Assembly: GCF_005160265.1 (NCBI RefSeq)
Contig: NZ_CP039865.1
Location: forward strand, 4,426,828 to 4,490,827
Reading direction: 5' to 3'
DNA: 64,000 bases
From: Phreatobacter aquaticus
GTDB taxonomy: Bacteria; Pseudomonadota; Alphaproteobacteria; Rhizobiales; Phreatobacteraceae
The position numbers and the translations under genes are program-made. Below are positions 1-7,480 of this stretch, piece after piece. Position 1 is the first letter of the stretch; each line of letters starts with the position of its first letter. The notes under the pieces were generated by a model. It ran no database searches. It saw nothing but the letters and a program-made list of their open reading frames with translations, and was not told where the DNA came from.

Positions 1-211
1 CGAAGGCGACCGGCTTGGCGACCTCGACGGGGGCCGCCTGGGTCGCTTCCGGCTTCTTCTTCATGAAGAAGAACCAGCCGCCGCCACCACCAGCCAGCAC
101 GAGCACCGCGCCGGCGATCATGATCAGCTTCTTCTTGCCGCCACCTGCGGGGGCCTCGGCGTGTTCGCCGTCTTCGCCCTCGCCTTCCGGCGTTTTCGGT
201 TTCTTTGCCAT
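1..211 (-). CDS. fliL: FliL, flagellar basal-body-associated protein (N-terminal part)
   Basis: Only the first 70 or so codons lie in the window; the gene runs off the left edge. The protein starts MAKKPKTPEGEGEDGEHAE, a charged cytoplasmic tail, followed at about residues 28-49 by one membrane helix (LIMIAGAVLVLAGGGGGWFF) and then a lysine-rich stop and the start of a periplasmic part. That layout is typical of FliL, which surrounds the stator and supports torque. The identification rests on the short N-terminus plus its position next to flgF-G-A-H. The ATG at 211 is the only sensible start. A CtrA-type box lies about 55 bp upstream. Confidence 0.8.
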   Translation of the reverse strand, partial: MAKKPKTPEGEGEDGEHAEAPAGGGKKKLIMIAGAVLVLAGGGGGWFFFMKKKPEATQAAPVEVAKPVAF

Positions 212-261
212 CGACTTAACAGCCCCACGGACTCGACTGAGCGAAGATGGCGCCTCAATAG

Positions 262-276
262 TTAACGACCCGTTTA
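262..276. promoter_or_regulatory. CtrA-type box upstream of fliL
   Basis: The sequence reads TTAA, seven bases, TTTA, one mismatch from the CtrA consensus TTAA-N7-TTAA. It sits 51-65 bp upstream of the fliL start. In Caulobacter the fliL operon is an early, CtrA-controlled flagellar operon, so site and gene agree. The assignment is by motif only. Confidence 0.45.
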
Positions 277-289
277 TTTTCGTAAACAA

Positions 290-306
290 CCGGCAAGAAT
301 TGCCGG
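290..306. promoter_or_regulatory. Flagellar palindrome CCGGCA-N5-TGCCGG, candidate FlbD (ftr) enhancer site
   Basis: Perfect inverted repeat CCGGCAAGAATTGCCGG. It is centred about 96 bp upstream of the sigma-54 element in front of flgF. The same palindrome with the same five-base spacer occurs at 5198-5218, 12039-12055 and 19463-19481. Its CCGGC core resembles the ftr elements bound by the enhancer-binding protein FlbD in Caulobacter. Confidence 0.6.
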
Positions 307-392
307 GGTGGCTCGGCAAAACCCGCCCCAAAGCAGGACTGGCGTTAGGACCTTGCAATCGTAACCCCTTGAAATTGCTCACACCGACACGT

Positions 393-407
393 TGGCATGG
401 TTGATGC
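393..407 (+). promoter_or_regulatory. Sigma-54 promoter of the flgFGAH operon
   Basis: TGGCATG-GTTG-ATGC fits the sigma-54 consensus TGGCACG-N4-TTGC with two mismatches, and the invariant GG and GC are exactly spaced. Transcription would begin near 419, giving a leader of roughly 115 bases to flgF at 535. The rest of the 212-534 gap holds the palindrome and CtrA-type box listed separately and no gene. Confidence 0.6.
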
Positions 408-534
408 CAAGTGAAGGTTGGTCCTGAGGCCGTTTGGGAGAACGGGTTTGGGGCCGATGCTGGGGAGCACCCGGTGACCTGATCGCCTTGGGAGAGGCAG
501 GAAGGGTTTGCCGGACACAATTGGGGTCGGTCCG

Positions 535-1284
535 ATGGAGAATATCGCTCTCGTCGGTCTTTCGCGGCAGGTCGCCCTGCGGCGGGAGCTGGACGTTATC
601 GCGAACAACATGGCGAACTTGAACACCACGGGGTTCAAGGCGGACGATGTTGTGTTCCAGGAATATCTCATGCCCGGCGCCCGGGATGAGACCTTTCCGC
701 GCGGCTCCGACCGCAACCTGTCCTTCGTCTGGGACCGCGCCACCACCACCAACATGAGCCAGGGCTCGGTCGAGCAGACCGGCAACACCCTCGACACCGC
801 CATTGGCGGCCGCGGCTTCTTCGTGGTGCAGACGCCCGAGGGCGAGCGCTACACCCGCAACGGCTCCTTCGAAATCAACGCCCAGGGCCAGATGGTCACC
901 AAGCAGGGCCATCCGGTCCTCAGCGAATCCGGTGTCATCAATTTCGAGCCGACCGATACCCCGCCAGTGATCGCCCGCGATGGCCAGATCTCGGTGGCCG
1001 CCGGCCAGCGCGGCAAGCTGCGGATCGTCGACAACCCGGCCAACCGCGCCTTCGAGAAGGTCGGCGACAATCTCTACCGGCTGACCGAGGGCAACCAGGC
1101 AACGCCGGTCCCGATCACGGATGTCCGCCAAGGCTATATCGAGAAGTCCAACGTCTCCCCCGTCAACACCCTGTCCCGGATGATCGAGGTGACCCGCGCC
1201 TACGCGGAACTCGCCTCCAGCCTGGACCGTCACGATCAAATGCGCCGCGAAGCAATTCGCTCGCTCGGCAATCCGGCGACCTGA
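535..1284 (+). CDS. flgF: Flagellar basal-body rod protein FlgF
   Basis: Proximal rod subunit of the flagellum, exported through the flagellar type III system. The N-terminus MENIALVGLSRQ..LDVIANNMANLNTTGFK carries the rod/hook signature (ANN-ANxNTxGF). The C-terminus (GYIEKSNVSPVNTLSRMIEV, then RAYAELASS) is the matching conserved helix, so the 249 residues are full length. The ATG at 535 gives the family's usual N-terminus. A TTG at 508 with GGAAGG just upstream would add nine residues and cannot be excluded. It is the first gene of flgF-flgG-flgA-flgH, with 12 bases to flgG. Confidence 0.95.
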   Translation: MENIALVGLSRQVALRRELDVIANNMANLNTTGFKADDVVFQEYLMPGARDETFPRGSDRNLSFVWDRATTTNMSQGSVEQTGNTLDTAIGGRGFFVVQTPEGERYTRNGSFEINAQGQMVTKQGHPVLSESGVINFEPTDTPPVIARDGQISVAAGQRGKLRIVDNPANRAFEKVGDNLYRLTEGNQATPVPITDVRQGYIEKSNVSPVNTLSRMIEVTRAYAELASSLDRHDQMRREAIRSLGNPAT

Positions 1285-1296
1285 GGAATCTGACCC

Positions 1297-2085
1297 ATGC
1301 GCGCTCTGCACACAGCCGCCACCGGCATGAAGGCCCAGGAGCTGACCGTCGAAGTCATCTCCAACAACATCGCCAACATGCGGACCACCGGATTCAAGCG
1401 CGTGCGCGCCGAATTCCAGGATCTGCTCTACGACAACCAGCGCCGCGCCGGCACCCAGAACTCGCAGCAGGGCAACATCCTGCCGGTCGGCATCGCGATC
1501 GGTACCGGCGTCAAGGCTGCCGCCACCTCGCGCATCATGAGCCAGGGCAACGTGACGGCCACCGAGAAGGACTATGACATCGCCATTCGCGGCGAGGGCT
1601 TCTTCCGCATCCAGATGCCCGACGGCCGCACCGCCTATACCCGCGACGGCTCGTTCGAGCTGAACGACCAGGGCCAGCTCGTGACGGTCGACGGCTATCT
1701 CGTCGATCCCGGCATCACCATCCCCAACAACGCCACCTCGGTCACCATCAGCCAGGCCGGCATCGTCCAGGTCACCCTGCCCGGCCAGACCGCCACCCAG
1801 ACCGTCGGCACGCTGCAGCTCTCGCGCTTCGTCAACAAGGCCGGCCTGGAATCGATCGGCGACAACCTGTTCGTCGAGACGCCCGCCTCCGGCCAGCCGA
1901 CCACCGGCGTGCCGGCAGCGCTCGGCATGGGCACGCTGCTCCAGAAGAATCTCGAACAGTCGAACGTCACGGCGGTGAGCGAAATCTCCGACATGATCGC
2001 GGCCCAGCGTGCCTACGAGATGAATGCCCGCATCATCTCCGCCGCCGACCAGATGCTGCAGTCCACTTCGCAGATCATGAAGTGA
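1297..2085 (+). CDS. flgG: Flagellar basal-body rod protein FlgG
   Basis: Distal rod protein, 262 residues, the usual FlgG length. It begins MRALHTAATGMKAQELTVEV with the SNNIANMRTTGFKR rod signature. The FlgG/FlgF central fold follows (YTRDGSFELNDQGQLVTVDG), and it ends with the conserved QRAYEMNARIISAADQMLQS helix. The distal rod connects the proximal rod to the hook and is bushed by the L and P rings made from flgH and flgI in this window. The stop codon overlaps the flgA start (TGATG), indicating translational coupling. Confidence 0.97.
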   Translation: MRALHTAATGMKAQELTVEVISNNIANMRTTGFKRVRAEFQDLLYDNQRRAGTQNSQQGNILPVGIAIGTGVKAAATSRIMSQGNVTATEKDYDIAIRGEGFFRIQMPDGRTAYTRDGSFELNDQGQLVTVDGYLVDPGITIPNNATSVTISQAGIVQVTLPGQTATQTVGTLQLSRFVNKAGLESIGDNLFVETPASGQPTTGVPAALGMGTLLQKNLEQSNVTAVSEISDMIAAQRAYEMNARIISAADQMLQSTSQIMK

Positions 2086-3122
2086 TGGCCGCCATGATCC
2101 TCACATGCCGCAGATGGATGGGAACGGCCGCGCTGGTGCTGCAATGCGCCCTCGCCTGGCCAGCCCTTGCCCAGCAGGCCACGCTGAAAGCCGAGGTCAC
2201 GGTGAGCGAGGACATCGTCAGGCTCGGCGATCTCGTCGACAATGCCGGCCGCTTCGCCGCCTCGCCGGTGTTCCGCGCCCCCGATCTCGGCCATACGGGG
2301 CAGCTCGCCTCCTGGCGGGTGCTGGAAGCTGCCAAGCGCCTCGGCCTGAACGGCATTGCCACCGGCGATGTCTCCGAGGTGGCCGTCACCCGGGCGGCCC
2401 GCGTCATCCCGCTCGCCGAGCTGGAAGAGCGCATCGCCCAGACCTCGGCCCGCGTGCTCGGGGTCGGTGACGCGACCAAGATCCAGGTGACCTTCGACCG
2501 TGGCACACGCTCCATCGCGGTCGAGCCCGGCGCCTATGGCGACCTGTCGGTCACCCGGTTCGAGCTCGATGCCCGCAACGGCCGGTTCGAGGCAACGCTG
2601 GAGGTTCGCGGTTCCACCCTGTCGCAGCGCTCCGGCGGCTTCCGCCTGTCCGGCCAGGCGGCCGAAACCGTGGAATTCCTGGTGCCGGCCCGCGCCATCA
2701 ACCGGGGCGAGGTGCTCAAGGCCGCCGATCTCGTGATCGAGCGCCGCCCCCGCTTCGAGGTGTCGAGCATGTCGCCAGATGCGCTGTCCACCTTGCCCCA
2801 GGCGGTCGGCCTGGCCGCTCGGCGGCCGCTTGCCCCCGAAAGGCCGTTCCGCAGCGCCGACCTGATGAAGCCGGAGATCGTCGAGCGCAATGCCAACGTC
2901 CTGATCATCTACAATGCGAACGGCCTGACATTGACCATCCGCGGCAAGGCCCTTGAGGCCGGCTCCGAAGGCGATGTCATCCAGGTCCAGAACCTCAATT
3001 CCCGCAAGACCCTCTCGGCAGTGATCACCGGCACCAACCAGGTGACCATGACGGTCCGTCCGGATGTCGGCCCGCAGGCTGCCATCCGTCCCGCGGCCCC
3101 CGCCACGCCCAGCCCGCAATGA
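2085..3122 (+). CDS. flgA: FlgA, P-ring assembly chaperone
   Basis: Periplasmic chaperone for FlgI assembly into the P ring. The first about 28 residues form a signal peptide (CRRWMGTAALVLQCALAWPALAQ). The C-terminal SAF/FlgA domain is visible from about residue 205 (VPARAINRGEVLKAADLVIE), ending in the conserved segment NANVLIIYNANGLTLTIRGK and the LNSRKTLSAVI stretch. The start is the ATG overlapping the flgG stop; a GTG one codon earlier is possible. The reading frame ends at the flgH junction. Confidence 0.93.
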   Translation: MAAMILTCRRWMGTAALVLQCALAWPALAQQATLKAEVTVSEDIVRLGDLVDNAGRFAASPVFRAPDLGHTGQLASWRVLEAAKRLGLNGIATGDVSEVAVTRAARVIPLAELEERIAQTSARVLGVGDATKIQVTFDRGTRSIAVEPGAYGDLSVTRFELDARNGRFEATLEVRGSTLSQRSGGFRLSGQAAETVEFLVPARAINRGEVLKAADLVIERRPRFEVSSMSPDALSTLPQAVGLAARRPLAPERPFRSADLMKPEIVERNANVLIIYNANGLTLTIRGKALEAGSEGDVIQVQNLNSRKTLSAVITGTNQVTMTVRPDVGPQAAIRPAAPATPSPQ

Positions 3123-3145
3123 TGTCGTCCGCGTCAGGAAAAGCC

Positions 3146-3883
3146 ATGCGTTTCGCCCGTCCCGCCCTTGTGATGGCCGCAGCCCTCACCACCGCCGCCT
3201 GCGGCGCGCCCGACCGGCTGCGCAATATCGGCCAGACACCGGCCCTCTCGGCGATCAACAATCCCCACACCCAGACGGGCTACCGTCCGGTCTCGATGCC
3301 GATGCCGGATCCGGTTCCGGTATCCCACAATCCGAACTCCCTGTGGCGTAACGGCTCGCGGGCCTTCTTCCGCGACCAGCGTGCCCAGCGGGTCGGCGAC
3401 ATCCTGACCATCAAGGTGAAGATCACCGACCAGGCCAATGTCTCCAACGAGACCGACCGCTCCCGCTCCAGCGCCGAGAATATGGGTGCCACCAACCTGT
3501 TCGGCCTGGAGAACTTCATCGGCCGCGCCACCGGCGCGCCTCCGGGCAGCCTCGTCAATCTGAACGGCTCCTCCTCCAGCAATGGCAAGGGCACGGTCCA
3601 GCGCTCGGAATCGCTGGCCACCAATGTCGCCGCCGTCGTCACCCAGATCCTGCCCAACGGCAATCTCGTGCTGGAGGGCAAGCAGGAAGTGCGCGTCAAT
3701 GCCGAGGTGCGCGAACTGATCGTCGCCGGCATCGTCCGCCCCGAGGACATCGAGAGCGACAACACCATCGATTCCGCCAAGATCGCCCAGGCCCGCATCG
3801 GCTATGGCGGACGCGGCCAGATCACCGATGTCCAGCAGCCGCGCTACGGCCAGCAGGTCCTCGACGTTCTCCTGCCCTGGTAA
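3146..3883 (+). CDS. flgH: FlgH, flagellar L-ring lipoprotein
   Basis: Outer-membrane L-ring protein. The ATG at 3146 has a good ribosome site (AGGAAA) and gives a lipoprotein signal MRFARPALVMAAALTTAAC with the cysteine at residue 19. Two upstream ATGs at 3119 and 3122 lack a comparable site. Family landmarks are SLWRNGSRAFFRDQRAQRVGDI, the ANVSNETDRSRSS stretch and NGNLVLEGKQEVRVNAEVR. At 245 residues it is full length. It is the last gene of the flgFGAH operon, followed by a strong terminator. Confidence 0.95.
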   Translation: MRFARPALVMAAALTTAACGAPDRLRNIGQTPALSAINNPHTQTGYRPVSMPMPDPVPVSHNPNSLWRNGSRAFFRDQRAQRVGDILTIKVKITDQANVSNETDRSRSSAENMGATNLFGLENFIGRATGAPPGSLVNLNGSSSSNGKGTVQRSESLATNVAAVVTQILPNGNLVLEGKQEVRVNAEVRELIVAGIVRPEDIESDNTIDSAKIAQARIGYGGRGQITDVQQPRYGQQVLDVLLPW

Positions 3884-3955
3884 AGGCTTCCCCGCCCCCA
3901 AGCATTTCCCCGCTCCTCAAGCCGTCCCCGCTCCCCAGGCGATACGGCCAAACCG

Positions 3956-3990
3956 ACACCGCCCGTGCTCCCACACGGGCGGTGTTCGTT
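3956..3990 (+). terminator. Rho-independent terminator after flgH
   Basis: A perfect 12-bp stem (ACACCGCCCGTG / CACGGGCGGTGT) with a six-base loop, followed by TCGTTTG, ends the flgFGAH operon. Confidence 0.8.
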
Positions 3991-4002
3991 TGTCGGGCGC
4001 CC

Positions 4003-4034
4003 AAACGAAAACGGCCGCCCCGAAGGACGGCCGT
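4003..4034 (-). terminator. Rho-independent terminator after dksA
   Basis: Read on the reverse strand: a 10-pair stem (ACGGCCGTCC / GGGCGGCCGT, one G-U) closed by a TTCG tetraloop and followed by TTTTCGTTT. It faces the flgH terminator. Confidence 0.8.
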
Positions 4035-4065
4035 CTGTCTTGGGTTGGAACGGTCGCGGCCGGCT

Positions 4066-4482
4066 CTACTCGTCGCGATAGACCCGCTCGCGGCGCTCAT
4101 GGCGCTCCTGGGCTTCCAGCGACAGGGTGGCGATCGGCCGGGCTTCGAGACGCTTGAGCGAGATCGGTTCGCCGGTCTCCTCGCAGAAGCCGTAGGTGCC
4201 GTCGTCGATGCGCCCCAGCGCTGCGTCGATTTTGGAGATCAGCTTGCGCTGACGGTCACGGGCCCTCAGTTCGATGGCCCGGTCGGTTTCCGACGACGCG
4301 CGGTCCGCGATGTCGGGATGGTTCACGTTCTCATCCTGCAGGTTCTGCAGGGTCTCCTTGGCTTCCTTCAGAATGTCGTCCTTCCAGGACAACAGCTTCT
4401 TCCGGAAATATTCGCGCTGCCGTTCGTTCATGAACGGTTCCGAGTCGACCGGACGGTAATCCGCTTCTAACGCCAACGTCAT
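4066..4482 (-). CDS. dksA: DksA-family RNA polymerase-binding regulator
   Basis: 138 residues: N-terminal coiled-coil from about residue 20 (MNERQREYFRKKLLSWKDDI), the DksA coiled-coil tip DRASSETDRAIELR, and the C-terminal zinc-finger-like fold YGFCEETGEPISLKRLEARP. Only one of the four zinc cysteines of E. coli DksA remains; the others are replaced (T, L, A positions). This zinc-free form is common in Hyphomicrobiales. DksA binds the RNA polymerase secondary channel and works with ppGpp. GAGGGG stands eight bases before the ATG. It lies on the opposite strand between two flagellar operons. Confidence 0.92.
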   Translation of the reverse strand: MTLALEADYRPVDSEPFMNERQREYFRKKLLSWKDDILKEAKETLQNLQDENVNHPDIADRASSETDRAIELRARDRQRKLISKIDAALGRIDDGTYGFCEETGEPISLKRLEARPIATLSLEAQERHERRERVYRDE

Positions 4483-4657
4483 ACAACGAACCCCTCATTG
4501 AATCGCGCCGTTAAGGCACGTTTCGCGGCGCTCATAGCACCGGGCTTGTAGACAGACAACCGGTAAACCAGTCGCCAAACTGTCACGTTTGGGGACAGTC
4601 CGGTCAGGCCTTAGCAGGAACCATGCCGAAATGGCGGAAATCCGCCAGAACGCTGCG

Positions 4658-5107
4658 TCAGGTCGCGAGCCGGGCAGCTTCGCGTGCCTCGCGTTTGGCG
4701 ATCTCGACCTGGGCCCTGAGATCAATTTCGGCAAGCACGCCGTCGAGGCCGTCGTCGCCGGAGGCCTCGGGCTTCATCGCGGTCAGCCCGCGCAGCTTGA
4801 GGAGCACGGCAGGAACCGGCTCGCCGCTGAGCAGGGCCACCTTCAGGTCCTCGAGCATGTCGAGTGAATCGGTACCGCGCTTGAGGGCCCGGCGGCGACG
4901 CTCGCGCCGGTCCTCCGGAACCATGCCCTGCACCGCCAGCAGCGTCTCGAGGCCGGCGGGCGCCACCATCGGCCGGGCGCCATCCGCCTTGCGCGGTTCT
5001 TCCGCCGGGCGGCCGGGCAATTGGAAGGCCTGGCGAGACCCATCGGTCTTCGCCACCGGTTGCGAAGTCTGGACTGCGCCGACAGGCGGCGTGGTCGTGA
5101 TCCGCAT
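4658..5107 (-). CDS. fliX: FliX, flagellar assembly regulator
   Basis: 149 residues beginning MRITTTPPVG, as FliX proteins do. The C-terminal half carries the conserved helical stretch DMLEDLKVALLSGEP and LLKLRGLTA, with a final AEIDLRAQVEIAKRE helix. In Caulobacter FliX couples basal-body assembly to FlbD, the activator of sigma-54 flagellar promoters. The ATG at 5107 has GGAGGGGG upstream; a longer frame to 5149 has no such site. It is divergent from flgI, the same order as in Caulobacter, and preceded by a perfect CtrA-type box. Confidence 0.93.
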   Translation of the reverse strand: MRITTTPPVGAVQTSQPVAKTDGSRQAFQLPGRPAEEPRKADGARPMVAPAGLETLLAVQGMVPEDRRERRRRALKRGTDSLDMLEDLKVALLSGEPVPAVLLKLRGLTAMKPEASGDDGLDGVLAEIDLRAQVEIAKREAREAARLAT

Positions 5108-5181
5108 GGTCCCCCTCCGACACGCCCCGTTGAGAAAGGGGCAAGACATCTTGCTGCAACCTTAAGAAAGACCCAACCCGG

Positions 5182-5196
5182 TTAAGAGCCCGTTAA
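5182..5196. promoter_or_regulatory. CtrA box between fliX and flgI
   Basis: TTAA-GAGCCCG-TTAA is an exact match to the CtrA consensus TTAA-N7-TTAA. It is 75-89 bp upstream of fliX and next to the flagellar palindrome, so it probably drives fliX as an early gene. Confidence 0.65.
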
Positions 5197-5197
5197 T

Positions 5198-5218
5198 GCC
5201 CGGCAAAAGCTGCCGGGC
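5198..5218. promoter_or_regulatory. Flagellar palindrome, best copy; candidate FlbD (ftr) site
   Basis: Perfect 8-bp arms GCCCGGCA and TGCCGGGC around the spacer AAAGC. It is centred 92 bp upstream of the GG of the flgI sigma-54 promoter and about 100 bp upstream of fliX, so it could serve both directions. Confidence 0.65.
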
Positions 5219-5298
5219 GGCAGAACGGGCCCATCGCGACGGCGGCGTGACGACCAGCGAAACTGTTTTGTTTCAATATGTTAGGCAATGGGTGGGGA

Positions 5299-5313
5299 TG
5301 GCACGATCCGTGC
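5299..5313 (+). promoter_or_regulatory. Sigma-54 promoter of the flgI operon
   Basis: TGGCACG-ATCC-GTGC matches TGGCACG-N4-TTGC at all but one base. Transcription would start near 5325, which rules out the ATG at 5298 and supports the flgI start at 5346. Confidence 0.8.
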
Positions 5314-5345
5314 GACACACTGCCTGTCATGTCTGGGGCCAATCC

Positions 5346-6446
5346 ATGCTGCGCCGAATCCTTGCTCTTCTGATGGTTGTCGCGACGGTTGTTCCGGCGC
5401 AGGCGAACACGTCCAGGATCAAGGACCTGATCGACGTCGAGGGCATCCGTGACAACCAGCTGATCGGCTACGGCCTGGTGGTCGGCCTCAACGGCACCGG
5501 CGACACGCTGAACAACTCGCCCTTCACCCGCCAGTCCATCCAGTCGATGATGGAGCGGTTGGGCGTCAACACCCGCGGCATGAACCTGCGCACCGCCAAT
5601 GTCGCAGCCGTCATGGTCACCGCCAATCTGCCGCCCTTCTCCACACAGGGCACCCGCATCGACGTCAAGGTCTCGGCCATGGGCGACGCCCGGTCGCTGC
5701 AGGGCGGCGAATTGCTGGTGACGCCGCTGGTCGGCGCCGACGGCGAGGTCTACGCGGTCGGCCAAGGCGCGGTGGCGATCGCCGGCTTCCAGGCGGAAGG
5801 CGCCGCGGCCCGCATCACCCGCGGCGTTCCAACCGTCGGCCGCGTGTCCAACGGTGGCATCGTCGAGCGCGAAGTGAACTTCGCCATCAACCGCATGGCG
5901 TCGATCCGGCTGGCGCTGCGCAATCCCGATCTCACCACCGCCCGGCGGATCGCCTCCGCGATCAATGATTTCATCGGTGCGCCGACCGCCGAGCCGACCG
6001 ATCCCGGCACCGTCAACCTGAAAGTGCCGGCGCGCTACGAGGGCAATATCGTGGCGCTGCTGACCGAGATCGAGCAGCTGCGCGTCCAGCCCGATTCCGC
6101 CGCCAAGGTGATCATCGACGAGGCCTCCGGCATCATCGTCATGGGCAAGGACGTCCGCGTGTCGACGGTCGCCGTCGCCCAGGGCAATCTGACCGTCACC
6201 ATTTCCGAGCGGCCCCAGGTCAGCCAGCCGAATGCGCTGGCCGGCGGCCGCACCGTCGTAACGCCGAACACCAGCATATCCACCACCGAGGACGGCAAGC
6301 GCTTTGCCCTGGTGCGCGAGGGCGTGTCGCTGCAGGAACTGGTCGACGGACTGAACGCGCTGGGTATCGGCCCCCGCGACCTCATCGCCATCCTGCAGGC
6401 GATCAAGGCCGCCGGTGCCCTCCAGGCCGAAATCGAGGTGCTCTGA
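5346..6446 (+). CDS. flgI: FlgI, flagellar P-ring protein
   Basis: Periplasmic P-ring subunit, 366 residues, full length. The signal peptide is MLRRILALLMVVATVVPAQA, directly followed by the family hallmark TSRIKDLIDVEGIRDNQLIG and YGLVVGLNGTGD. The end (FALVREGVSLQELVDGLNAL, then PRDLIAILQAIKAAGALQAE) is also typical. An in-frame ATG at 5298 lies inside the sigma-54 promoter and is rejected. The stop overlaps the flgJ start (TGATG). Confidence 0.96.
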   Translation: MLRRILALLMVVATVVPAQANTSRIKDLIDVEGIRDNQLIGYGLVVGLNGTGDTLNNSPFTRQSIQSMMERLGVNTRGMNLRTANVAAVMVTANLPPFSTQGTRIDVKVSAMGDARSLQGGELLVTPLVGADGEVYAVGQGAVAIAGFQAEGAAARITRGVPTVGRVSNGGIVEREVNFAINRMASIRLALRNPDLTTARRIASAINDFIGAPTAEPTDPGTVNLKVPARYEGNIVALLTEIEQLRVQPDSAAKVIIDEASGIIVMGKDVRVSTVAVAQGNLTVTISERPQVSQPNALAGGRTVVTPNTSISTTEDGKRFALVREGVSLQELVDGLNALGIGPRDLIAILQAIKAAGALQAEIEVL

Positions 6447-6784
6447 TGGCCAGCCGCGTCCCCGACATCCTGACCTATTCGCCCACCGCACCCGCCGCCG
6501 CCCGCGTGCGCGGTTCGCGTGAGGCCAAGGCCTGGTCCAACGCCCAGAATTTCGAGCAGGTCTATCTCAACACCATGCTCGGCCAGATGTTCAACGGCAT
6601 CGGCGAGAAATCGCCGATGGGCGGCAAGCAGAGCGAAGCATGGCGCGGCATGCTGGTCGATGAATATGCCAAGACGATCTCGTCGCAGGGCGGCGTCGGC
6701 CTTGCCAACCACATCTACCGCGAACTGATCGGCGCGCAGGAAGCTGCGCCCCGCCGTCTCCCAGCCAACACGAGTCCGAGGTAA
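6446..6784 (+). CDS. flgJ: FlgJ-type rod-binding protein without muramidase domain
   Basis: 112 residues covering only the rod-binding domain of FlgJ. The core motif is NFEQVYLNTMLGQMFNGIGE, then GGKQSEAWRGMLVDEYAKTI and GVGLANHIYRELI. The C-terminal peptidoglycan hydrolase of gammaproteobacterial FlgJ is absent, which is normal in alphaproteobacteria (older name CheL). It caps or scaffolds the growing rod. It is translationally coupled to flgI. Confidence 0.9.
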   Translation: MASRVPDILTYSPTAPAAARVRGSREAKAWSNAQNFEQVYLNTMLGQMFNGIGEKSPMGGKQSEAWRGMLVDEYAKTISSQGGVGLANHIYRELIGAQEAAPRRLPANTSPR

Positions 6785-6786
6785 CC

Positions 6787-7260
6787 ATGGCTGTCGCCCC
6801 GAAACAGATCCCCGCCCTGGTGAATGCGGCGGAAGCCCAGGCCGCTCTTCGCGCGATCCGCGACACCATTGTCGAGCTGACCGCAGTTGTGGTCGAGGAG
6901 AGCCGGCTTGTCGGCGCGGCCAAGTTGCGTGAAGCAAGCCCGCTTGCCGCCCGCAAGAGCGAATTGTCCAAGCTCTATGTGGCCGGCCTCGATGTGATCA
7001 AGGCCAATGCCGCCGTCCTGCGGCGCATTCTTCCAGCCGAGATGGCCGCGCTGAAGACGGAGAACGAGGCACTCCAGCACGAGCTTGAGCTGAACCTGGC
7101 GGTGCTGGCCACCGCGCATGCAGTCGCCGAGGGCATCATCCGTGGCGTCTCGCAAGCTGTCGAACGCCGTCGCGCGCCAGCTGTCTATGGCGCCAATGGC
7201 CGCTCCGCAGCCCCGGCAGCGTTTGGTTCGCGCCCGATTGCTGTGTCGCGGACGCTCTAG
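6787..7260 (+). CDS. FlgN/FlbY-like flagellar protein
   Basis: 157 residues, almost entirely alpha-helical, starting two bases after flgJ. Position and helical character match the gene called flbY downstream of flgI in Caulobacter relatives. The pattern of one long helical hairpin (about residues 10-65 and 75-125) resembles FlgN, the export chaperone for FlgK and FlgL, both encoded in this window. There is no catalytic motif, and the tail is low-complexity (APAVYGANGRSAAPAAFGSR). Function is inferred from fold and neighbours. Confidence 0.65.
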   Translation: MAVAPKQIPALVNAAEAQAALRAIRDTIVELTAVVVEESRLVGAAKLREASPLAARKSELSKLYVAGLDVIKANAAVLRRILPAEMAALKTENEALQHELELNLAVLATAHAVAEGIIRGVSQAVERRRAPAVYGANGRSAAPAAFGSRPIAVSRTL

Positions 7261-7455
7261 ACTCCCGCGATCCTTGAGCGGTCCATGATCGGCTGCTGGC
7301 GAAGACTCCCCTGCCCGGCAGTTCCGGAGAGGTCACCCGGCTCATTCAAATTGGATACTTACCGCCGCCCGGCCGTTTACTATATTCCCTAACGAGACCT
7401 TTAGACGTCGTCCCTATTCTCCCCCATGTGAGCGAAGAGGGATCGGTCGAGATTC

Positions 7456-7472
7456 CTCCCTCACACAGGGAG
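7456..7472 (+). promoter_or_regulatory. Hairpin covering the ribosome site of the FlaG-like gene
   Basis: CTCCCT-CACAC-AGGGAG forms a 6-bp stem ending eight bases before the ATG. The likely Shine-Dalgarno AGGGAG is its right arm. It resembles the CCTCCC/GGGAGG hairpins of flagellins 1 and 2. The rest of 7261-7480 shows no sigma-54 site that I could accept. Confidence 0.45.
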
Positions 7473-7480
7473 TTCCGGTC

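Noticed and set aside
5298-5345. Upstream ATG start for flgI
   Set aside because: It lies within the sigma-54 promoter, ahead of the predicted transcription start.
7312-7328. CCCGGCAGTTCCGGAG resembling the flagellar palindrome
   Set aside because: The second arm is broken and no sigma-54 element follows at the usual distance.
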